This document shows, piece by piece, positions 51,824 to 59,430 of a stretch of DNA of 64,000 nucleotides; the first letter of the stretch is position 1, and the number at the start of each line of letters is the position of its first letter. The notes under the pieces were generated by a model. The model worked only from the letters and a program-made list of their open reading frames with translations. It was not told the origin of the DNA and did not search any database. The DNA is from Chthonomonas sp. UBA2017 (GTDB lineage Bacteria; Armatimonadota; Fimbriimonadia; Fimbriimonadales; Fimbriimonadaceae). The stretch is taken from NCBI GenBank assembly GCA_002335425.1, contig DDCB01000047.1, forward strand, positions 122,612 through 186,611. The letters run 5' to 3'. The translations under genes were made by a program, and so were the position numbers.

Positions 51824-52587
51824 ATTTGCCGACGCATGAGAAGGTCGTCGGGATGCGCGTGGACGCGACCACTTTTGATCAGGTGATCGACGACGTTCTC
51901 CGTTGGAGCACGAACTCGGAGAGTCGCTACGTCTGCGTCGCCAATGTCCATATGGCGATGGAGGCCCATGACGATCGGAGCTTTCGGTCGCTGGTCGATG
52001 CCGCTGACATCGTGACGCCGGACGGGATGCCGCTCGTCTGGATGCTTCGCAAACTTGGACGAAAAGACCAACCTCGGGTCAATGGACCTGAACTGATGCT
52101 TCGACTGTCGAAGGCTTGCGCCGAGCAGAACGTCCCCATTGGTTTGATCGGCGGAAAGCCGGATGTGTTACAAGATTTGGCAAAGAACTTGAACTCACAA
52201 TTTCCTGAACTGAAGATTGTGTACAAGTTTTCTCCTCCATTTCGAACTTTGACCACGGAGGAAGAAGCGGAGATTGCGCGACAAGTCCAAGATTCAGGCG
52301 CGAAAGTTCTCTTCGTTGGGCTCGGGTGCCCGAAGCAAGAGCGCTGGATGGCGAGTAAACGAGGCAAGGTTCCTGCCGTCATGCTCGGCGTTGGTGCCGC
52401 CTTCGACATCCACGCGGGGCGAACTCGCGAAGCGCCCCGGCTCTGGCAGAAGTGCGGCATGGAGTGGTTTTATCGGCTCCTGACCGAGCCCAAGCGGCTC
52501 TGGAAGCGCTATTTCAAGCACAACCCCCGATTCATGGCCATGGCCATCTGGCAGCTCCTTTTCAAGCGACGAATTGAGCGATCTTAA
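51820..52587 (+). CDS. WecG/TagA/CpsF-family glycosyltransferase (GT26)
   Basis: 255 residues. YVCVANVHMAMEAHDD, ADIVTPDGMPLVWMLR, FVGLGCPKQERWM and GVGAAFDIHAGRTREAPR match the family that adds an N-acetylmannosaminuronate or similar sugar to an undecaprenyl-linked primer. Start at 51820 overlaps the methyltransferase stop (ATGA); a GTG seven codons upstream is an alternative. Confidence 0.92.
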   Translation: MNLPTHEKVVGMRVDATTFDQVIDDVLRWSTNSESRYVCVANVHMAMEAHDDRSFRSLVDAADIVTPDGMPLVWMLRKLGRKDQPRVNGPELMLRLSKACAEQNVPIGLIGGKPDVLQDLAKNLNSQFPELKIVYKFSPPFRTLTTEEEAEIARQVQDSGAKVLFVGLGCPKQERWMASKRGKVPAVMLGVGAAFDIHAGRTREAPRLWQKCGMEWFYRLLTEPKRLWKRYFKHNPRFMAMAIWQLLFKRRIERS

Positions 52588-52613
52588 CCCGGGTCGGCCC
52601 ATAATGGTTTGTC

Positions 52614-53189
52614 ATGCTATTGATTGAGCACCGCGTGAACACCGTCGAGCATCTGCGCCGCACTCCGCCGCAGGTCGGGGTCGAAGTGGACATTCGCGAC
52701 TACGACGGCGAGCTCCGAATGCAACACGATCCGTTTCTCAGCGGGGAACCTTTAGAAGACCTCTTGCGGGAGTACCAGCACGCGCTGATCATCTTCAACG
52801 TCAAGTGCGACGGGCTCGAAGATCGGATCTTAGAACTTGTCGATCGGTACAAAATTTCGAACTATTTCTTCTTAGATTGCGCCAACCCGACGTTCGTGAA
52901 GCTCGCCCGACGTGGCGAAAAGAACATCGGGGTCCGATTCAGCGAATATGAGCCGATCGAGTTTGCCTTGGCCTTTGCGGGGAAAGCAGATTGGTGTTGG
53001 ATCGACTGTTTCCACGATTTGCCGTTGAATCCTGAAAATTACGCGCGACTGAAGGAGCACTTCAAGCTCTGTCTGGTCAGTCCGGAGCTTCAAAAGCACC
53101 CCCGTTCAACGATTCAAGAGTATAAGAAAAGGCTCGAAAACATGCCCATGGACGCGGTCTGTACGGACTTCTGCGACGACTGGAGATAA
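52614..53189 (+). CDS. Short glycerophosphodiester phosphodiesterase-like protein
   Basis: 191 residues. LLIEHRVNTVEHL and VGVEVDIRDYDGELRMQHDP echo the GDPD core (H-R near the N-terminus, E-x-D metal ligands, and D-G...H-D-P), but the protein lacks about 60 C-terminal residues of typical enzymes. It could hydrolyse a phosphodiester of the glycan or bind one. No signal peptide, so cytosolic. It is 0 bases before the flippase-like gene. Confidence 0.7.
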   Translation: MLLIEHRVNTVEHLRRTPPQVGVEVDIRDYDGELRMQHDPFLSGEPLEDLLREYQHALIIFNVKCDGLEDRILELVDRYKISNYFFLDCANPTFVKLARRGEKNIGVRFSEYEPIEFALAFAGKADWCWIDCFHDLPLNPENYARLKEHFKLCLVSPELQKHPRSTIQEYKKRLENMPMDAVCTDFCDDWR

Positions 53190-54176
53190 ATGGCAGAAAT
53201 CGGCCGAGATCGTATCCAAATCTGGATTCGTCGGGTCATCTTGGTGATGGTCCTGACGACCATCCTTTATCTCGGGCTGGCGATGGCGAGCGGTTGGGAT
53301 GCGATGGTCTCGGCTCTCCGTCGGTTTCCCGTCGCGACGACGTTGCCCGCGGTTTTGGGGCTCGTTGTGCTCGGGCTGTTCCTTCGGGGCTTGCGATGGC
53401 ACTACTTCGTCCGCCGAATGGCGTGGGACGTCCCTTTTGGTCCGAGCTTGCTCGCATACTCGGCGAGCTACGCCTTCACCGTCACACCGGGCAAGGCTGG
53501 TGAGGTTGTTAAGGCGGGGCTGTTGCGGGACCGCTACGGCATCTCGATGGCCAATGTCGCCGGGGTATTGCTCACGGAGAGGCTGGGCGACCTGATCGCG
53601 GTTCTCTTGCTCGCGATCGGAGGATTGTCGTTGATGCCAGGTTCGGGGGTCTATTTCGTCGCATGCGCGGGGATCGTGGGCTTTTTGACGGCCTTCGTCC
53701 TGTCGGAGCGGCTTTATCGAGGGATCCTCGGAAGAATGGGGCGCTCGCCGAAGCTGGCCCGCGTCAGCGGAAAGGTCCTTGACCTGCTGGGAACGGCAAA
53801 GGATCTGCTCCAGCCCGCCCCGTTTTTCGTCGGCTTGGGGATTGCGGTGGTCTCTTGGTCGCTCGAAGGGCTGGCGTTTTATTTGATCTTGCAAGGATTC
53901 GGCCTCGACGTGGCGCTCCTGAACGCCTTTAGCGTCTATGGGCTCGCCACGGTGATCGGGGCGATCAGCTTGTTGCCCGGTGGGGTGGGCGGATTCGAAA
54001 TTTCGGCAGGACTGCTTTTGAAATCGCTCGGGTTCACCGCCGGTCAGGTCAGCGCCCCGATTTTTCTGCTTCGGGTCAGCACGCTTTGGTTTACCAACCT
54101 CCTGGGATTCGTCTTTTTGGCGATGTGGTTTTGGCAAGATCGACGCCGGATTCGTCAAGATAAGGTGCCCACATGA
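53190..54176 (+). CDS. Flippase-like integral membrane protein (UPF0104/LPG synthase TM family)
   Basis: 328 residues, about eight helices. SYAFTVTPGKAGEVVKAGLL and the LTERLGDLIAVLLL segment are signatures of the family that includes the membrane part of lysyl-phosphatidylglycerol synthase and the dolichol-mannose related AglD. LPGGVGGFEISAGLLLKSL is another conserved block. It could move a lipid-linked glycan across the membrane; function in this family is not proven. ATGA overlap with the next gene. Confidence 0.85.
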   Translation: MAEIGRDRIQIWIRRVILVMVLTTILYLGLAMASGWDAMVSALRRFPVATTLPAVLGLVVLGLFLRGLRWHYFVRRMAWDVPFGPSLLAYSASYAFTVTPGKAGEVVKAGLLRDRYGISMANVAGVLLTERLGDLIAVLLLAIGGLSLMPGSGVYFVACAGIVGFLTAFVLSERLYRGILGRMGRSPKLARVSGKVLDLLGTAKDLLQPAPFFVGLGIAVVSWSLEGLAFYLILQGFGLDVALLNAFSVYGLATVIGAISLLPGGVGGFEISAGLLLKSLGFTAGQVSAPIFLLRVSTLWFTNLLGFVFLAMWFWQDRRRIRQDKVPT

Positions 54177-54868
54177 AGCCCAAAGCGATCCTTTTGGACC
54201 TCGACAACACCGTTTACAATTACGCTCCCTGCAACGAAGCTGGGGTTGAAGCGGTCATTCAGGCCGCCGGGTGCAGCCGGGAGCAGTACGACCTTGCAAA
54301 GGCGACGGTCAAGGACACCATCCCGAATTCGCAAGGCGCCTCGCATTGCCGCCTGCTTTATTGCTTGCAATTGACCGAAGATTTGACGGGTAGAACGGAC
54401 TTGATTCGAGCCCGAGAGTGGCACGCGGCCTTTTGGTCAGCTTACTTTGGGGTCATGCGGCCGGACGATGGAGTTGCCGAGATGATCACGCGGTGGAAGC
54501 AGGAGCAGGTCCGGATCGGCTGGGTAACGGACTTTACGACCGAGCGACAGATCCTCAAACTGGAGAAACTTGAATTGCTGGAGGCGGCGGACTTTTTGGT
54601 TACCAGTGAGCAGGTGGGAGTCGAGAAGCCCCACGGCAAGGGGGCACGGCTTGCGCTGAAGAAACTCGGCTGCGAGCCAGGCGAAGCTTGGTTCATTGGT
54701 GACGACCTGCAAAAAGACGTAGCGATGGCTCTCGATCTTAAGATGCAAAAGGTGATCTGGATGAACCGCTCGGCCTCCTCGACTTCATCGACTTCCTCGG
54801 ACCTCCCTTACATGAGCGTCTCCTCGTGGGGCGAAATCCTCGAACACTGGAACGCCCTTTCTAACTAA
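54173..54868 (+). CDS. HAD-superfamily phosphatase
   Basis: 231 residues. Catalytic DxDxT in LLDLDNTVYNY, motif II in WVTDFTTERQ, motif III Lys in VGVEKPHGKG, and motif IV in FIGDDLQKDVAMA. The N-terminal cap helix region is of the C1 type. It could remove phosphate from a sugar or nucleotide intermediate of this pathway; other members are pyrimidine 5'-nucleotidases. A serine-rich stretch lies near the C-terminus (SASSTSSTSS). Confidence 0.88.
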   Translation: MKPKAILLDLDNTVYNYAPCNEAGVEAVIQAAGCSREQYDLAKATVKDTIPNSQGASHCRLLYCLQLTEDLTGRTDLIRAREWHAAFWSAYFGVMRPDDGVAEMITRWKQEQVRIGWVTDFTTERQILKLEKLELLEAADFLVTSEQVGVEKPHGKGARLALKKLGCEPGEAWFIGDDLQKDVAMALDLKMQKVIWMNRSASSTSSTSSDLPYMSVSSWGEILEHWNALSN

Positions 54869-54873
54869 CCTCT

Positions 54874-56451
54874 ATGCAAATCGTCATCCCTCTTTCCGGA
54901 CAAGGTTCGCGCTTCAAAGCCGCGGGGTATTCAGATATCAAGCCGCTGATCAAAGTGGATGGCATGCCGATGGTCGAGCATGTGGTCCGCATGTTCCCAG
55001 GCGAATCGAGATTCGTCTTTATCTGCAACGAGGAGCATCTCGCCACCACTGGTCTTCGGGCCACTCTTCAGAGCCTCGTGCCCGAAGCTGTCATCGTCCC
55101 GATCGCACCCCACAAACTCGGGCCGGTTCATGCTGTTCTTCAAGCCCAAGAGCACATTCGAGACGATGAGCCCACCTTGGTCAACTATTGCGATTTCAGC
55201 GTAGCCTGGAATTACGAAGACTTCAAGAAAACGATGGCCGAAACTCAGCCCGCAGGCTGTGTGGTCGCCTACAAGGGATTCCACCCGCACTCCCTTGGCC
55301 CGAACCACTATGCCTACATGCGAGAACAAGACGGCAAAATGTTAGAAATTCAAGAAAAGCAAGCATTTACCAGCAATAAGATGGAGGAGTTTGCTTCGTG
55401 TGGGACCTACTACTTCGAAAGCGGCCAGACCTGCAAACATTACTTCGCAAAAGCGATGGAAGAAAACCTAAATACCAACGGGGAATTCTACTGCAGTATG
55501 CCGTACAACTTGATCGTCAAAGATGGCAAGACCGTCACGATCTATGAGCTCGATCATTTCTTGCAGTGGGGGACCCCGGAAGACCTCGAAGAGTATGTTA
55601 ATTGGTCGACCTATTTCGCGTACTATACTCAATGGGAATCGAGTCTCTTTCCCAGCTCCGGCACAAACCTCATTCCGATGGCCGGAGCTGGAGAAAGGTT
55701 CTCTCGCGAAGGGTATGCCGACCCCAAACCATTGATCCCGATCGGAGGCAAGCCGATGGTCGAGCAGTCGCTCAAGACCCTGCCGGCAGCTCAGAACTGG
55801 ATATGCGCAGTTCGGACCGAGCACCTCGAAAACCCCTCCCTGGAGCCTGCGCTCAAGGGAAAAAGTCGGAACCTCCAGATCATTCGCGTGGATAGACTCA
55901 CCGAAGGGCAGGCCAGCACGTGCCTGCTGGCTCGGTACCAGATCGATCCCGAAGAGCCGCTCTTGATCGCACCCTGCGACGCGGCCATGATCTACGATGA
56001 GGAGCGATACGCGTCGCTCACGTCGTCCCCGGACGTCGATTGTCTCGTGTGGACTTTTCGAAATCATCCGCATGCCAATCGGAATCCGAAGCAGTATGGT
56101 TGGGCCGGAGCTAATGCTGAAGGAAAGATTGAAAGAGTGACTTGCAAAAGTCCGCTCAGCGAGAGCCCACAGCGCGATCCTGGGATCATCGGAACCTTTT
56201 GGTTTCGCAAAGCAAGATTCTTCCTCGAAGCCGCAGATGAACTGATCCGACAAAATCGTCGAGTCAACAACGAGTTTTATGTGGATACAGCCATCGAGGT
56301 TCTCGTGGAGCAGGGTCGCTCAGCTTTTATCTTCGATGTCAAGCACTACATCTGCTTCGGGACTCCCGACGATGTTCGAACTTATCAATACTGGGAACGG
56401 TATTTCCGACAAGCCTCTCATCATCCTTTCCATCAATCAGGGGGGCGCTAA
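54874..56451 (+). CDS. Tandem sugar-nucleotidyltransferase (two catalytic domains)
   Basis: 525 residues with two complete NTP-transferase domains: residues 1-240 (IPLSGQGSRFKAAGYSDIKP, metal Asp in VNYCDFSVA) and about 260-520 (IPMAGAGERFSREGYADPKP, metal Asp in IAPCDAAMIYD). Both keep the G-x-G-x-R-F...K-P-L-I signature. Both end in a similar segment (LDHFLQWGTPEDLEEY and VKHYICFGTPDDVRTYQ), so the gene is an internal duplication of a ~260-residue enzyme. ATG at 54874 lies 5 bases after the HAD gene. Confidence 0.85.
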   Translation: MQIVIPLSGQGSRFKAAGYSDIKPLIKVDGMPMVEHVVRMFPGESRFVFICNEEHLATTGLRATLQSLVPEAVIVPIAPHKLGPVHAVLQAQEHIRDDEPTLVNYCDFSVAWNYEDFKKTMAETQPAGCVVAYKGFHPHSLGPNHYAYMREQDGKMLEIQEKQAFTSNKMEEFASCGTYYFESGQTCKHYFAKAMEENLNTNGEFYCSMPYNLIVKDGKTVTIYELDHFLQWGTPEDLEEYVNWSTYFAYYTQWESSLFPSSGTNLIPMAGAGERFSREGYADPKPLIPIGGKPMVEQSLKTLPAAQNWICAVRTEHLENPSLEPALKGKSRNLQIIRVDRLTEGQASTCLLARYQIDPEEPLLIAPCDAAMIYDEERYASLTSSPDVDCLVWTFRNHPHANRNPKQYGWAGANAEGKIERVTCKSPLSESPQRDPGIIGTFWFRKARFFLEAADELIRQNRRVNNEFYVDTAIEVLVEQGRSAFIFDVKHYICFGTPDDVRTYQYWERYFRQASHHPFHQSGGR

Positions 56452-57165
56452 GTGAAGCTTTCAGTCGTCTTGCCGTGTTACAATGAGGCCGAAAATCTAC
56501 CCGGCTTAGTGGAGCGCTATCGCGAAGTTTGGCCCGAATATGAAGCAGAGCTGATCTTAGTGAACAACGGCTCGACGGACCGGAGTGCCGAGGTGCTCGC
56601 GGAGCTGCTGGCCTCGGGAAAATACCCCTTTGCCCGGTCAGTCCTCATCGAAAAAAATCGGGGTTATGGCCATGGGATTTTCACCGGGCTCCAATCGGCT
56701 CGCGGAGACTTCTTGGCCTGGTCGCACGCCGACATGCAGTGCAGCCCGGAAGATCCGTTTCGGGCTTATGAAGCGATTCAAGGCAAAGCCGAGCCTCAAC
56801 AGTGGGTGGTGAAGGGCCAGCGGGCGAAGCGAGGAGGGACCGCCCAACTCGTCACGAACGTCATGAGCCTACTCAGCACCATGGTCCTGTGGAAGAGGCT
56901 CACCGATATCAACGCTCAGCCTAAGGTGTTTCCTCGTGCGTTGATGTCGCAATTGGTGGCCCCGCCCGACGGATTTCCATTCGATCTGTATGTGCTGTTT
57001 CGGGCGCTGCGAAGTGGGATGAAGATCGCCACGATCCCGGTTGTCTTTGGAGCCCGTGCCCATGGCCAAAGTAAGTGGGCGTTCAGCTTTCTTTCCCGAT
57101 GGCGAACGATTTGGACCATGATCAAGTTCATCTTCCGGCTTCGGCTGACAGGAGGAGAGCGATAA
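56452..57165 (+). CDS. GT2 family glycosyltransferase, DPM1-like
   Basis: 237 residues. VVLPCYNEAENLPGLVERYR, VNNGSTDRSAEVL and HADMQCSPED (DxD) define a GT2 enzyme; length and a C-terminal AHGQSKWAFS match polyprenyl-phosphate mannose/glucose synthases without a membrane anchor. GTG start at 56452 abuts the previous stop. It would make the polyprenyl-phosphate sugar donor used by the next protein. Confidence 0.9.
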   Translation: MKLSVVLPCYNEAENLPGLVERYREVWPEYEAELILVNNGSTDRSAEVLAELLASGKYPFARSVLIEKNRGYGHGIFTGLQSARGDFLAWSHADMQCSPEDPFRAYEAIQGKAEPQQWVVKGQRAKRGGTAQLVTNVMSLLSTMVLWKRLTDINAQPKVFPRALMSQLVAPPDGFPFDLYVLFRALRSGMKIATIPVVFGARAHGQSKWAFSFLSRWRTIWTMIKFIFRLRLTGGER

Positions 57166-57182
57166 GCCAGAACGTCGCCGCA

Positions 57183-59375
57183 GTGACTGCATCTGATCCC
57201 GGCCGGAGCTTTTCAGCACGGCTCTTGAGATTCTGGCGACGCTGGCTGGCCGATGCCTCGGCTCAGCAAATCTTTCGTAGCAAACTTTTTTGGGCAGTTC
57301 TGATCCTGAAAGTCGTGGCGGGTTCGCTCCTGGCCTCGACGGTGATGCGCGATCTATTCACCCCCTTCGTGAACTACTACGTGCTCTCCGGATTCGAAAA
57401 TCCCTGGGAGTATTTCGCTGTGCAAGGCCGGGGCGATGCCTTTCCGTATTCGCCGGTCATGCTCTTTTTCCTCGTCCCGTTCCGGTTGATCTTGACCCCC
57501 TTTCTGCCGGATGGAGTCTCAGATGTCACATTCGGCCATCTGTTTGCGATGCGGGTTCCGCTGCTGATCTGTGACTTTATCATCTTGTTAATCTTGGCGC
57601 GGTGGTTCCCGAATCGAATTCAAAAGGTTCTCCTTTATTACTGGTGCTCGCCGATCGTCTTTTATATCTGTTTTTGGCACGGCCAGCTCGACATCATTCC
57701 AACCGCAATCTTGATGGCCTCGCTTCACCTTTTGCGGCATCGCCATGTCATGGGTTCTATGATTTTACTGGGACTGGGCATGGCGACCAAGATGCACTTG
57801 TTGGTCGTTCTGCCGTTCGTTGTGGTCTACATCTATCAAGACCGTGGAATGCGTTATGCGGCTGGGGCATTCCTCGCTTCGGCGTTGACTTATGTCTTGA
57901 TGATGGCCCCTTATCTGTCGAGTCCTGGATTTCGACTGATGGTCTTTGGAACGGACGAATCTGCACGCCTTTTTGCCTTTATTGCACCGATTGGGGCCGA
58001 CAATTTGGCGGTACTTTTGGCCCCGGGAGCGATCTTGCTCTTATGGTTTCGGTTCGTTGCTTATACGAAGCGGAATTGGGACCTGTTCATTCTATATGTA
58101 GGGATTTTATTCGCGGTCTTTATCGTCCTTGCGCCACCACGCCCTGCGTATTTGCTTTGGTCGTTGCCGTTCTTGATCCACCTTTTGGTTCGGTCGGATC
58201 GTCGAATGGTCGCTCCTTATCTCTTTATGGTCGCGGCCTATTTTGTGTTCTTTTGGTCCGGTTACGATTCCGATTTGACCGACGCTTGGCGGCTCGTGAG
58301 CGTTCGACTGGCCACGATGGACCCTCCCGCGCCGCTTGCGGGCATCGTCGGCTTCTTAACAAGCAGCCAAGGACAGAATCTCTGTTTCACGATTCTTCAA
58401 GCGGCTCTGACGGGTCTGGCCCTGAACATGTACCTCTTTGGAGTCCGCAGCAATGCCGTCTATCGAATGCGGACGAATCCGATTCTTCTCGGCATCGCCG
58501 GAGACAGTGGTGCGGGGAAGGACTCGATTGCCGATCTGATCAAGCTCCTGGTGGGTAAGAATCAGGTCTCGATCATAGCGGGCGATGACTACCACAAGTG
58601 GCCTCGGGGGCATGAGATGTGGCAGGTCTATACGCATTTAGATGTCAAAGGAAACCGACTTCATGAGCAAATGGAGCATGCGATTGCGCTGAGTCGGGGC
58701 AAGAGCATCCAGAAGGTGCATTACGATCACAGCACGGGCAGGTTCACCGAGAAGGAGACCTTTGATCCGAACCAGATCGTGATTTTCCAAGGGCTACATT
58801 CGCTCAGCATCGAGGCACTCCGCGGGATGTATGATCTGAAGATCTTCTTGGACCCCGATGACGACCTTCGAAAGTTTTGGAAGCTGCGACGCGACACGAC
58901 CGCGCGTGGCCACAGCGTCGAGAAGGTTCTCAAGTCGTTTGAAGACCGGGCCAAAGACCGCGACCGATTCATTCTGCCGCAGAGAGAAGAAGCCGACCTG
59001 GTCTTTAGCATTGTCCCGAAGTCTCCTCTCGATCCCTTGAATCTTGATCAGGACCCCGAATTGGCGCTCGAAGTTCGGGCGAGCAACAGCTTTGATTTTG
59101 GCGTTCTTGCGAGCGCGCTGGAGTCCGTGCCTGGGGTCCAAGTCGAGCACGATCCGTTCATCGACTCTCGGTGGCAGCGACTTCGCATCGAAGGTCAGGT
59201 TCCAGCCGATTGGCTGCGGCAGCAGGCTCCCGAGATCGTGCCCAATCTGGACGAATTAGCCGTGGAGCCGGAGTTTGTTGATGGGCTGGGCGGGGCGATG
59301 CAGCTTGTCTTTTTGATCAGCCTGAGTCATAAACTTCGATGGGCGGGCCGATCCGAGCAAGATCACGCCTGGTGA
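57183..59375 (+). CDS. GT-C membrane glycosyltransferase fused to a uridine-kinase/PRK-like kinase
   Basis: 730 residues from the GTG at 57183. Residues ~30-420 hold about ten membrane helices with the GT-C features RGDAFPYSPVMLFF, FWHGQLDIIP and ATKMHLLVVLPFVV, as in polyprenyl-phosphate-sugar-dependent mannosyltransferases. Residues ~432-730 form a soluble kinase: Walker A GDSGAGKDS (440-448), IAGDDYHKWP, VIFQGLHSL, RRDTTARGHS and ILPQREEADLVF, all of the uridine kinase/phosphoribulokinase family. The start is uncertain: GGAGGAG lies 6 bases before an in-frame ATA at 57162, and no such site serves the GTG. Confidence 0.82.
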   Translation: MTASDPGRSFSARLLRFWRRWLADASAQQIFRSKLFWAVLILKVVAGSLLASTVMRDLFTPFVNYYVLSGFENPWEYFAVQGRGDAFPYSPVMLFFLVPFRLILTPFLPDGVSDVTFGHLFAMRVPLLICDFIILLILARWFPNRIQKVLLYYWCSPIVFYICFWHGQLDIIPTAILMASLHLLRHRHVMGSMILLGLGMATKMHLLVVLPFVVVYIYQDRGMRYAAGAFLASALTYVLMMAPYLSSPGFRLMVFGTDESARLFAFIAPIGADNLAVLLAPGAILLLWFRFVAYTKRNWDLFILYVGILFAVFIVLAPPRPAYLLWSLPFLIHLLVRSDRRMVAPYLFMVAAYFVFFWSGYDSDLTDAWRLVSVRLATMDPPAPLAGIVGFLTSSQGQNLCFTILQAALTGLALNMYLFGVRSNAVYRMRTNPILLGIAGDSGAGKDSIADLIKLLVGKNQVSIIAGDDYHKWPRGHEMWQVYTHLDVKGNRLHEQMEHAIALSRGKSIQKVHYDHSTGRFTEKETFDPNQIVIFQGLHSLSIEALRGMYDLKIFLDPDDDLRKFWKLRRDTTARGHSVEKVLKSFEDRAKDRDRFILPQREEADLVFSIVPKSPLDPLNLDQDPELALEVRASNSFDFGVLASALESVPGVQVEHDPFIDSRWQRLRIEGQVPADWLRQQAPEIVPNLDELAVEPEFVDGLGGAMQLVFLISLSHKLRWAGRSEQDHAW

Positions 59376-59377
59376 AA

Positions 59378-59422
59378 GACCCGCTCCCGACCGACTCTCA
59401 TAGAGCCAGTCGGGAGCGGGTC
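59378..59422. terminator. Bidirectional terminator between convergent genes
   Basis: A perfect 14-bp stem (59378-59391 with 59409-59422) between two convergent genes; on the minus strand it is followed by TTTC. Confidence 0.65.
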
Positions 59423-59430
59423 GCACCCCG

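Noticed and set aside
53106..54158. 350-residue minus-strand frame opposite the flippase-like gene
   Set aside because: Composition is Gln/Asp/Arg-rich shadow of hydrophobic codons on the other strand; no motif.
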